DNA of 64,000 bases, from assembly GCA_963693085.1 (NCBI GenBank), contig OY856412.1, positions 1,125,939,244-1,126,003,243 on the forward strand. Reading direction: 5' to 3'. The notes under the pieces were generated by a model. That model saw only the letters and a list, made by a program, of their open reading frames with translations, made no database searches and had not been told where the DNA came from. Position 1 is the stretch's first letter, and each line of letters opens with the position of its first letter. This DNA comes from Alisma plantago-aquatica (taxonomy: Eukaryota; Streptophyta; Magnoliopsida; Alismatales; Alismataceae). Both the position numbers and the translations under genes were made by a program. Of the stretch, positions 12,362-22,566 are shown one piece after another.

Positions 12362-12378
12362 GTTGGGGGTGGATAATA
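12362..12378 (+). other. Polypurine tract before LTR B
   Basis: GTTGGGGGTGGATAATA directly precedes the TGTAACATCCC start of LTR B. This is the usual chromovirus plus-strand primer layout. Confidence 0.8.
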
Positions 12379-13583
12379 TGTAACATCCCAAACCTGGGTT
12401 ATGCTCTAACCTCAGATGTTTTGTTTAAGAAAGATAATTATATTCTTGCTCTTATCTTTTGAAAAGTAATTCAGGCTCAAGAGGAGCTTATGTTTCAATT
12501 ATAGTCCTTTTTTAATAATGTTGAAAACAATGTTTTTCCTGTTTTGGACTAATGTGCAAATTACCCAAGTTGAGGGGTTAAGTTGCAAATGTTACATGGT
12601 AAAATGTTCCTCAAGTGTTGAAACATCATAAGAATAAGAATGATGCAGAGGTATGGCTTGTGGTAGCCTGAGCACCAAGAAAGAGCTTGTTAAGCAATGT
12701 TTGTGCATTAAAACCCAATTTTGGTGTAATGTGCAAATTACCCAAAACCTAGGGTTCAATATGCAAAATACCACTTCTAGAGAGTCCCTAATGTTTCTTG
12801 GTATTATTTAGAGACAATAAAATCAGAGGGGCGTCTCATTTAAATCTATTTGGAAGAGAGAGAATCTTGATATTAAAATAATCATGATTTAAGCATAATT
12901 GAAACCCTCATTCAATTTAATGTAAAAATAAATATATTAATGGAAGTGCCCTTCAACCAAAAATGAGATGGTTGAATTTGTATAAGTATCTACGTCCTTG
13001 TTCCTTGCAATGGAACCGAAATATCTTATGTAGGTGAAGAAATCCACTTGCATTTGTTAATTAGAAAGAATTGTCCACTAAAAATGGATAATAGTATTAT
13101 AATGATTAAGTTGTTTAAAGTGGTTTCTTTTAATTCAAGGATAAATGAGAGATTTCTAAGGCAAGGATGATGGCTTCATATGCAAGGAAGTGAGGGGGAT
13201 AAGTGGCACCAGTTTTGGGAATTGAACGAATTTTCTATTGCTTTCTCTCTCTTGAAATTTCCTTACATATATCCCATTTTTCACCCACATGAAAGACTCT
13301 TTTTCGACCCTTCTTTCTTTCCTTTCTTTGGCTGTGCACAAGGGATCTTAGGAGAAACACAAGGACTACCCCAACCTATAGGTAAGCTCCTTAATCATCT
13401 TCAACCTTGATTTCATGGTGGAAATCGAAATTCAATGCTTATTTTCTTCTTTTCTCCATTCAATCTTCAACTTTTGCCAATCTTTTCACTCAAAGACTTT
13501 AGAACGGACCTTGGACAATTGAGAAAGCTTCATTCACCATTGAGGACGTGAAGCTTGAAGCCTGGATTCAACTTTGAAGGTGG

Positions 13584-13588
13584 GTTAT
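13584..13588. other. Target-site duplication GTTAT, left copy (right copy 24373-24377)
   Basis: GTTAT precedes TGACC at 13589 and follows TTATCA at 24372. Removing the element and one GTTAT restores the sequence seen in LTR A near 3890. Confidence 0.9.
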
Positions 13589-15410
13589 TGACCGACCTAA
13601 ATCGCGCCTCCTAAAATTGGAGGCGGATCTGAGGTAGTCGAGTTTTTACATTTATAAACTCGAATCCTTCTAGGCCCCCACAACTTTGCTTACGGGGTCA
13701 AAGTATATATACGAGGTCGAACACAGGGACAATGGGGGTAGTGTTGACAACCCAGAATCGACACTCTACACTCCGGCAGGTATAAAGGGATGATAAATTC
13801 CCTAGGAGGGAAGCATAAAGATGTCACGAACAAAACAAGAAAACTATCTCCAAGTGGAGTTACTAGAAAGATTTAAGGTTTTAAGCATTTAGAAGTTTTT
13901 AGGGGTTTTCATGCAACAGAAACAGAAGGATATACTTGGAGCTAAGGCAAGGTACGAAGGATAGAACTGCGGTAAAACAAGCAGCCGTAGAACCAGTCAT
14001 GTACCCCTCCTCTCGAAGCGGGCACCTCTAACAAGGCATCGGTTCCACTCTCGGGGTCACCGGACTCAAATTAGAGTGGAAAGGTCACTAAAGAAACTCC
14101 GTTCCGGGCACTCTCATACTCCAGAATCGGACAAAACACTAGATCCACAACACAACTCTCGAAGTTGTTGCGACGGGAAAGCACGATTCGGTAGCTAAGC
14201 GAAACGCGATCCAAAACATGCAAGCTAGAGTTCGGATATCAAACATAGCAGTCATCCAACATATTACACCAAGCATAAAGCAGCAAGCAATTAAGCATTT
14301 CCATTCCTTTAAGCATTCAGAGGTCTTAATTACAATGCATAAGTAAAAGGAATTAAATAACAGAAATAAAGATATGTGTCGCCTTCTTGATGTATAAGGA
14401 CGACAGGCTACAGTAACCGTCCCGCCTGATATCGGACAGGGGCCTAGCCCGATACAGCCGTGTCGGGCGGCACACCCTCTCGGGTGGCGCGCTGCGGTGA
14501 GAGACTGCATCGCTCAAGGACCTGGCCGATACGCTCAAGTCGGGAGGCACACCCTCTTGGGCGGCACGCATGACGGGCGGAGCGTATCGGGTTCGATATC
14601 GTGTCGGGCATGGAGCTGCTTATTTTACTGTCGGGCACTCGTGTCGCGCATCTACATCGGCCGATATCGGCTCTCAGTGTCGCCCGATACAGTCCTAGGT
14701 GAACCAGTCCTCTCCCTCTCGGGATGAGGAAGAGCTCACCTAGTGTCACCCAGTACGACACTGGAGCACGATACGCCTGCTCTCGCAGCTTCCTCTGAAG
14801 ATCACCCGACTCTTGGACTGCCCAAGCTTGTCCGAACTCTCCGAACTGTCAAAACTATCTTTTCGGCTCCCTGTAGCTGCTATTTATAGGTAGCGGTTGG
14901 GGGAACTTATGGTGCTTGAAGCGCCACGTGTCCTCCTTATTTGCGGGTCGGGAGACGGCCGATACTTGTATTTGCACGGCACAGGGGTATCGGCTATCGG
15001 TCACGTGACGGGCGGGTGACGGCCGGTGGGTGGCTGTGTCGCCCGACAAGCTGGGTTGTTGGGGGATCTTGGCTCCCTGTCGGGTAAGAAAGTGTATTGT
15101 CTGTCAGCTTCTTCTCGCGTGGCACCCGTTCTCGCGTGTCATGGAGTCCCTTTACCCCGTCGGGCAGAGGTGATATCGGGCGTCAGGAAGGCCGGAAGAG
15201 ACTTAGACTTATTTGTGGGCCGGGATGGCCTTATTGGTGCTAAATGGGCCACAATAGGAGGAAAACTCTGCAAAAGATGGAAATATTGGTTTGAGAGCAT
15301 CGCTTGGCCAATTATTGCAAAAGTGCATATAAAAGAGAGGAAAATAGCAGAAAAGGTTAGTTTTGATAACAGAATAAAGGCCAAAAATATCACAAAATTT
15401 GGTGTTATCA
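13589..15410 (-). repeat. Tat-type element 1, 3' LTR (left copy)
   Basis: 1,822 bp, matching 22567-24372 almost throughout. The right boundary at 15410 is set by TTATCA, the match to the other LTR and the adjacent polypurine tract. It is CpG-rich, with repeated GATATCGG and GTCGGGCGG motifs at 14400-14700. It has about 16 bp near 14550 missing from the other LTR. Confidence 0.88.
14880..14930 (-). promoter_or_regulatory. Tat LTR promoter: TATA box and G-box
   Basis: On the minus strand, CACGTG (14925-14930, in an ACGTGGCGC context like an ABA-response element) lies about 36 bp upstream of CTATAAATAG (14889-14880). A second CACGTG is at 15002-15007. The other LTR has the same layout (TATA 23842-23851, distal G-box 23964-23969), but its proximal G-box has mutated to CATGTG at 23887-23892. 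Confidence 0.65.
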
Positions 15411-15424
15411 ACTCCCCCAAACAT
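15411..15424 (-). other. Polypurine tract of Tat-type element 1
   Basis: On the minus strand, ATGTTTGGGGGAGT directly abuts the 3' LTR start at 15410. The purine run fits the plus-strand primer and fixes the orientation. Confidence 0.8.
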
Positions 15425-16480
15425 AGCGTTTTGATTGTCCTCAATCAATATTTAAACTTTATTTAGCGATGCTTCTTCTTACGCAGTATCGTTCTCAGGC
15501 TAAGGGGTAAAACAAGTATTGTAATGCCTTTAGAGATAATGCTGTCTCATTACGAACAAAAGATTTTTGTTTTTCCTGCCTTATTGTTTAAGTAAGATTA
15601 TTTCTCTACAGCTTCGGTGAGACGTTGTTGTATGATTCCGAAGTTAGCTTCCACACCAAACAGCTTTATTTTTGGGGCAAAAAGTTGTGTATAGGGTAGG
15701 CTAAGGCTTTTTGGGTTTTCTTCTTGTTTCCCATCGGTCCATCCAGGCAAGGGTCCGTTAACGGGCAAGTGGTCCCTGCAGTCCAAGCCAGTTGGCTTTA
15801 GAGCAGTGATTTCACATCCTACGTACCACTGCCCCAGATCTACCATGCCTAAAGATGGGTACTTTTGGAAAACAAGTGGTGTATATATATATATATATAT
15901 ATTTTATTGGGCACAACTCTCATGCTTTTATTCACTCTCATAAGGTTTCTCTCTCTTTTTTAGGATTTTTGTTAGGTAAGGGAAACAAAGAGATACTTGC
16001 TGTTTGGGCAGCTTTTTCCTTCTCCGTACTCTGTCTCTTAGCTGTCTACGAGATTATTATATTTTTGAAAATTTTGACATGGTAAAACGTAATCTTCTGT
16101 TTGTTTGAAGCAGCATTATCAAAAAGATATAACAGGACTTGCGTCACATTAAGCACAAAGAAAATAAACTTGGCAAGCAGTTGCATTAGGTTTTTATTAT
16201 TATTTCAGCAACTTTGTACATATGCATGGGAACAGAAATAAGCAAAAAAATTTCAGAATTTTTTCAGAATTTCAAAGAACATGTATATGTATCCAAGAGT
16301 TTTATATGAACAAGTATATGTATACATGATAGACAAGGGAATCAAAAGTTTAAGTTAGAAAATTTAACAGAATTTTGTACCTCCCTCACTGGTACCATAG
16401 TACCCCCCCTCAAACTTACTCCACACTCTGTCCCAGAGTTGTGGAGTAGATTAGGCAAGGTAATGCTAATCCAATGAGGG
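15425..16480 (-). other. Non-coding tail of Tat-type element 1
   Basis: About 1 kb between the second ORF and the polypurine tract, with no recognisable coding. It includes a (TA)n microsatellite of about ten units at 15882-15903 and AT-rich sequence. In this family position an env-like or antisense ORF can occur, but I see no signal peptide or membrane segment. Confidence 0.5.
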
Positions 16481-19400
16481 TTAGCCGACGAGCACGCTTT
16501 TGTCAGATAGAATCTCCCACACATATTCTCCTATTTTGTTGTGGTAACCGATGTGTTGGAGCTGGTCAGACGTCTCTTTATTCGCTATCCATTCCAGGAT
16601 GTGGATGCCATAGTTGTTGGATAATGGGATCTGTTGTGGGCTGCGGTGACAGAACTGAAGCTCGTGCCATTTGTTTGCTTGTGTGTCCAGGAATGGTTGT
16701 ATCATCTTTGTCACCCCGTCGTAGTATTTCCGAGTTAAGCGTTCGATGGATGACAGCGGTTCTGATGTACACGACATTGGATGGTTCTTGTTGCCATCCG
16801 AGCTATTGTAAAAGATCCCTACTCGTTGCCAGGTGTACACCGTTAGGAGCGTCCAATGGTTATAATGAAGAATTGGTAGAATGATTTGGCTAGGGACTCC
16901 GCTTCCTAACTCTTCCAGAAAAAGTTTCTGTGCTCCTGTTTCGTCGGCTAGGCAAACGTCGTTAAACAGCATAGGATGGGCTATATATGCGTGGTCGAAT
17001 TTTTGTTGTAATATTTGGACGCAAGCGGTAAATACGAATATCGCCAAACATCCTCCTTCTTTAACCACGTCCCTTAGCTCATCAATAGGGACTACGACAT
17101 TGCCCACCTTGTAAATGACATTCCTCGGGGTAGCATCTGCTAACTTCAGAAGGATTACATTTACCTGCTCCTGCGTGAGCGTAGCGCACGAGAAACGGTT
17201 GAAGTTTTTGATCGTTCCTTCTATGGCTTTAGGCGAAGCAGTTTCTTCCATCCTGTGCACTTTCTTAAGGACCATCAGTTCCTTGCCTGCCCCATGTCTG
17301 ACGGTCGCCACTTCTTCTTCTTTTTCTGAGGGGCTGCTGGTCTGAGAAGAGTCTTCATCTAGGTCACTGTCCAGCAGCTGCTCCGGTACCCCTGCATCCC
17401 AGAAATAGCGCTTGTCCTTGATCAGCAGCATGGCGTAGATGCCCCTTCGTTGATAGAAACAATAGCCCCTAAGGGCCCTCAAGTTGCCAAATGTACTGAG
17501 CACCTCAATGGCACTTAAGACGACCAAGGCGTTGTTTCCGCTTCCCTCTTCAGCCTGGACGGGGAAGTCACGAATAGAAAAGAAGTTCCAAACACCGCTG
17601 TGGTGTTTGGCTCCTCGCTTTATAACTCTTTGAAGACGCACCGGTAGAAGCCTCAGGTTTTTGTCTTCCGGGCGGCTGAAGGCGATCCCGGAGTGTGGCA
17701 TTTCGTTGTGGTTGTAGTTTAGGAGCCGGACTTCATGGTTCCTTAGGTCTGCTACGCAGAGCAACCATATGTTGCAGTGCTTGTGCGGTGCCAACACGAG
17801 GTTAGGGTTATGCTCCTCAATGTGCTGCAGCATGTTGGACACTACAGAGGAGTCTAGTTCTCTGCGCATCAACCTTCTCGCCAAGGTCGGGGTGGCGCAG
17901 TATATTTTCTTCCGACCTGTCCTACTATTGATATTTTCTATTATAGCATTCTCGAGGACCCTGAATAGCCTTTTTCCGATGACGGCCGGTGAGCGGAACA
18001 TGTTGCGGAGAGTTCCCCATCGTACGGAGAAGTAGCTGTCGCTCCAGACAACGTCTTCTTCATCTGCCTTCGATCTTAGGACCTTGTCTAGCAGTTTATG
18101 GTCTCTGATCGACAGGTAGCCGATGGCCCTTCTGTCGAAGTCGGCCATCTCGAAGGAAGGTATCTTTGATGGCTCACGGAACCTGTCCGCCATCGAGTGT
18201 CTTCCTCGAGGAAAGTGTCTTTCATTGGCTGCGTACACGTCCCCCTTTTCTCCCTCTGACTCGTCAGAAGAGTCTGTTCCGATGCTGACATCTCCATTAT
18301 CATCTTCAATATCATCCAGAGGGATTGAGGGATTTTCTTCCTCGGGACATACGGAGATCGCCTTTCCGGCTGGAGCTCCGTCGGTGGACTTCGGTTGCGT
18401 CCCCTCCTTGGGTGTTGAGGACCGCCCACTGGAGGGGGAGGGTGACCCTGATGCCGAGGAAGTTGCTGACGAAGATGATGGAGAGCACGGCTAGGGGGTG
18501 ACGGCGACCGTCTCGGCTGCCTTCGGCGTGGATGGTCGTCCCATTTATCCAACCTCTCCTCGATCTTGTCAAGGCGTTGGAGAACTTGCTGCATTATTGA
18601 ATTTACGGCCTCTAGTCCGCTATGTAGCTCTCGCTCTCGGCTGCTCAACCTGTCTTGAATAGACGCATATTTGCGGGTTAGGGAAATACAAGTGTCAGAG
18701 TTGGTATCTGTTACCTCCCGCAACCTGTCGAGCTCATGCCCGAGCGTCATTCTGAGTGACGGGGAAGCTCCGGTGGGCCTCCCTTCCGTCCTCACGACAT
18801 CCTGCCCGTGTGATGGTCCACCAGACGAGGTAGAACTTATCTCAATTGTTCACGTGGCAGATGTTGCTGGGCGAGGTGTTGGCCCTCTTGCGGCCGCCTC
18901 TACCTCGCCTTCATGTCTTGGTGAAGATGGTCGTGGTGTGGGCAGATGCTGCTCCACCTCTACATCCTCGACGATCCTTCCAGCAGCCTTGACAGGGGAC
19001 ACCGGTGTCGGTGTCTACCGCGCACCTTCGAGCTCCCTTCCCTGGATCTCGGCGAACACCTCATTACTGGTGTCCAGCTCAGGTGCTTCTTCTGCCTCTA
19101 CAGGCCCTTCAGGGATGTCGGGGGCTGTGTTTGCTTCTCCCGTGGCAGCTCCTGAAGTTGATGTCTCAGTGACCTCTACGATCACCGGTTCCTTCTCAGC
19201 TACCACCGTCCTTGCAGGGGCGGTAGTTGATGTGGATGGAGTGGCGACAATTCTATCAGCAGTGGTTTTCGATAGCTCTAGAGTTGTCCTCTCTTGGACT
19301 CTTGTGGTGGCGGCTTGGGCTGTGTTTGCCGCCACGGCTTCAATTTCTGTGACGGTGAAGACTAGTTTGTCTGTGTCGCAGTCAGCGCAGTGAGGGATTG

Positions 19401-20463
19401 GGAGGAGTATATTCGTCCTTGCAAACTTATAGAAAAAGTCTCTCCCCTCCTTCTTGATAATACTGGCCCTGATCAGGTACTTGGTGTCGATTACCTCATC
19501 GCCCTGCGTCCTCGAAAGGCTGCGTGTCTCTTTCGGGTACCCGAGCCCCTCTGCAATAAGGTTGACTATTCCGCCCATGCAGTTGTCCTTGGTAGCTTCC
19601 TTCATCGGATGCAGTTTGTTCATCAAGAATCGTCTGAGGTTGATCACTCGGCCCTCCATTATGTGCCACATGACATGGAGCTCCTCCGTGTATATATTGC
19701 TGGATTCGTACTTGCTGAACAAGAGGCATGCCACCAGTTTGTGTATTATCCTCTAGAAGCATGAGTGCATAGCATGCACCTTCTTTCCCGGCTTGAACAA
19801 AGATTTGCCGGTTAACTTGCTCCAGAGCTTCACGGGATCGAACCCGTCTCCCTCGGTGATTCTCTCACCGTTGTCCATCAGATTTCTCTCCTCCTCTCTT
19901 GAAGAGAAGATCTGGTTCAGAAACTTCTCGGAGATTGTGCACTCCAAGTTGTAGAGTCGGGCTTGGAGTCTGTCTGGCCCTCCGAATTCTTTTCTCTCCG
20001 CCGGTGAATTTCTTACCCGGTGGAGGGAAGACATGAACTCCATTGTCAGCCTAGTGTACGATGAAGACCTGCTGAAACAGATTTTCTTCAGTCCCGCTAC
20101 GGCGAGGACGGCCTTCAGCCTCTTCTTGATTCCCAGATTAGCAAATGATGCTTCATGGCAGAACCTGCTAGGGCGGTAGATTTTGGGCACCAGCTCAGCA
20201 TACCGGCGAGTATGCTCCTCGTTTCTTGGCTCGAAGCTCTCCGCCAAGGCTTCCGGGATTGCTGCTACTGCTGGGGGCATTGGAGTTAGAATTGGAGTTG
20301 GAGTTGCCGCTTCTCCAACCCTGTCCCTCTTTTCTATTGTAGAGGCCTCGACTGGTCTTGGATTCGGGCACCGCCCGGCGTTGGAGGTTCCAGCCGCAGT
20401 CTCGGGGTGGATCCTCCTACCCTGAGAGTCAACGGGGACAGCCGTTATCTTGGTGTGGGCCAT
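16481..20463 (-). pseudogene. Long ORF in place of pol: plant-transposon-protein-like region plus tandem Ulp1-like folds
   Basis: One ~1,330-codon frame from ATG 20463 (MAHTKITAV) to the stop at 16481, broken by TAG 19755, TAG 19017, TGA 18852 and a one-base frameshift near 18490. The parts between the stops are in one frame. Order: Pro/Ala-rich head; a region like the ATHILA/putative plant transposon protein family (20120-19400); a Thr/Glu/Ala-rich linker; a coiled coil (ELDRLREV ... RLDKIEERLDKW, 18740-18540); a Ser/Pro then acidic linker; and from 18238 an uninterrupted 585-codon segment. The latter seems to hold two Ulp1 (C48)-like folds. Fold 1, residues 70-250: Ile157, Asn174, Asn236 at the His/Asp/Cys positions. 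Fold 2, residues 355-575: His461 kept (YNHWTLL), Asn478 for Asp, Tyr543 for Cys (SNNYGIHILEW). The second fold is the safer call. Confidence 0.68.
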
Positions 20464-20658
20464 CTCTGTAGGACCACAAAGAAATACTTTGATTAAATAT
20501 TTTGGCCTTTGAATGAAGTATATAATAAAGAATAAATGTGTGGCCCGATGTTTTTCTGTACAAAGATTGCCTGGCCTCCCTGAGAAGCGCTGCATTTTTC
20601 GTCTTCAGCTGGACGCTCAAAGCTTATTTTTCTTGCATCTTCATCCCTGCTTCTACGG
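20464..20658 (-). other. Spacer between gag and the long ORF
   Basis: About 200 bp with no coding support. A stop-free stretch upstream of MAHTK in the same frame (to 20595) lacks domain features. How the second ORF would be translated (splicing, reinitiation or subgenomic RNA) cannot be seen. Confidence 0.4.
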
Positions 20659-22277
20659 TCATTGTCCTATTCTTTTCGCCGGTTCGGTATTGGACGGAAT
20701 CCTTCCCGATGGATTCTTCACAATTTCAGCCAATTGAGCTAGCTGCTGGTCGATCTGGCGTTGGTGCGTCTTCATGTCCGCCAGTTGTACTTGCAACGAG
20801 TTCAAGACACCGGAATTTGATAACGCACTCTGCGCCAGTTGATTGTTGATCGTATCTTGCTTCATGACAAAATTAAATAACTGGCCAACCACGTCTGCCT
20901 GGCCCGTGCCCTTGCTTTGTTCTCGGTTAGGCCCTTGATACTTCCCCTGTGCTTGGAAGTTCCCATTGTTTGATGGTAAATGAGTGTTTTTGGGGTATTG
21001 GCTTGGTCCTCCCCTTGCTCAAAAGCTTGAGGTTGCTTGGAGGCGCCTTGCAATTGATGCACATTTTTAGCTGCATCCTTGTTGCCATAACTGAAACTAG
21101 GGTGGTCCGACCTTTTGAAATTCACAAAATCCACCTTCTCAGTTTCCTCATCCTCAGATTCGGAATCGCTTGATGCGTCTGGTTGGGTGTAGATGCAACT
21201 GTCTACCCCGTGTCCGCCTTCTCCACACGTTACACATTTCATTACCTTTTCAACTTGCTTCTTACCCTTTCTGCCAGATTCTTTTAGTTGCTTTACATCC
21301 ATAGCTATCCTCTAGATCTGAGAAGTGATTGTCTCCAGCGCCTTGGATTCAAAAGAAGATCCTTCACTAACCTTCTTAGCTTGGCCACGGTCAGATCTGT
21401 CATAGTCAGTGCCGGCTTGCAGCTCGGCCATGTTCTTGATGATCTTCTCGGACCTACTCGGCTTCTTCCCCAGGAAGTCACTTCCGGCTGCTGTGTTCAA
21501 TGAAACCCTTTCTTTGGGAGTAAGGCCATTATAGAAGGTAGTGATCAAGAACCCTTTCTTGTAGTTGTGGTGAGGGCAGTCCCTCTGATATTCTTGGTAT
21601 AGCTCCCAAGCGTCATGGAGGTTCTCATTAGGCTTTTGCATGAACGACGTTATCCTTTGTCTGTTTCTCACCGTCTTCTCAGTTGGGTAGAACTTATTTA
21701 CAAATGCATCAACCAATGCTCCCCATCCGTTCACAGCCTGGTGGGGTAGCCCTAGGTACCATGATAGAGCTTTATCTTCCAACGAAAAGATGAAGACCTT
21801 GTAGTAGATTACCTCCTGGGGAACTCCCCTCATCTTGATAGTATCACAGATGTTCTTAAAAGCATCCAAATGGTGGTAGGGATTGTCATTCTTGGAATTC
21901 CCTCTAAAGCTTTTGTTCTGAATCATGGAGATGACGGATGGCTTGAGTTTGAAGTTTGCGGCGTTGAATCGCGGAACGACGACAGGGCATCTAGAATTGT
22001 TAGCCTTAGTGGAGGCTAGCTCCCTCAGAGTCTTCTCTTCTTCGTTTGAGTCGTCGTTGTTGCTGCCTCCCTGTTGTTCTTGGCGCTGGTGTCGCCTGTG
22101 TCGATGACGGTGACGACGCCTGACATGGGTGCGGCCTTCCTCAGAGTGCTCCGATTCCTGATCTTCCTGCTGATCATTTCCGTCGTAGCGATCGTTGTCG
22201 CTTGGCAGAGGTGATTCATCCCTAGGCCTTCCCTACTATTCCCCTTCAACGTGTTGTGGGTTAACGCGGGGAGGCAT
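20659..22277 (-). pseudogene. Tat-type element 1 gag (broken)
   Basis: The Gag capsid-nucleocapsid protein, starting at ATG 22277 (MPPRV, matching MPPRI at 62939 in the second element). Parts in order: an Arg/His-rich and acidic N-terminus; the gag core (SFRGNSKNDNPYHHLDAF ... WYLGLPHQAVNGW ... FVNKFYPTEKT, 21926-21500); a knuckle CVTCGEGGHGVDSC at about 21230-21190; and a Gln-rich C-terminal segment (VGQLFNFVMKQD ... GRIPSNTEP, 20892-20659) typical of Tat/Athila gag. Lesions: two consecutive TAG codons at 22238-22233, TAG at 21311-21309 where the second element has CAG, and a frameshift at an A5 run near 20989. No protease follows the gag C-terminus. Confidence 0.85.
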
Positions 22278-22542
22278 AATGTCAGTGATTGTGCTCTGTC
22301 GATTGGTTGAATGGTGTCGGAGCTCGGTGGAACAGTAATCTGTTCTTCAGGGTTCCTAAAAGAATGGAACGAAAAATCAAGTCAGAAAATTGAATTATTT
22401 AGCTTAGGCTAAGAATAAATAGCTTCAAAAAGGAAAGAAAAGAAAAAGAAAAAAAGGGGTGTTGTCAAACTTGTTTCCAAGCTTGAGGCACAGGAGTGTA
22501 GTTAGTGGATTCGGATTCGTCAATAGTACCATTTTTGCCTTG
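22278..22542 (-). other. Leader of Tat-type element 1
   Basis: Untranslated leader between primer-binding site and gag ATG, purine-rich (AAAAGAAAAAG-like run near 22440) with no gene. The equivalent leader in the second element is 62715-62938. Confidence 0.55.
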
Positions 22543-22560
22543 TCCCCGGCAACGGCGCCA
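22543..22560 (-). other. Primer-binding site for tRNA-Asp
   Basis: The plus strand reads TCCCCGGCAACGGCGCCA, identical to the 3' end of plant tRNA-Asp(GTC) with CCA. On the element's strand this is TGGCGCCGTTGCCGGGGA, six bases from the LTR. It is the primer type of Tat/Athila elements. Confidence 0.9.
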
Positions 22561-22566
22561 AAAAGT

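Noticed and set aside
15882..15903. (TA)n tract as a functional element
   Set aside because: Ordinary dinucleotide microsatellite.
18671..19393. 240-codon plus-strand open frame rich in Ser/Val/Thr
   Set aside because: It is the antisense of the Thr/Glu/Ala-rich linker of the long minus-strand ORF; composition explains the lack of stops.
16481..20463. A MULE or CACTA transposon carrying Ulp1, inserted in the LTR element
   Set aside because: No terminal inverted repeats or 8-9-bp or 3-bp duplications are visible around the ORF, and it sits flush between gag and the polypurine tract.
16481..20463. An envelope-like gene of an Athila-type element
   Set aside because: No signal peptide, membrane segment or glycoprotein features; the content is coiled coil, acidic linker and Ulp1-like folds.
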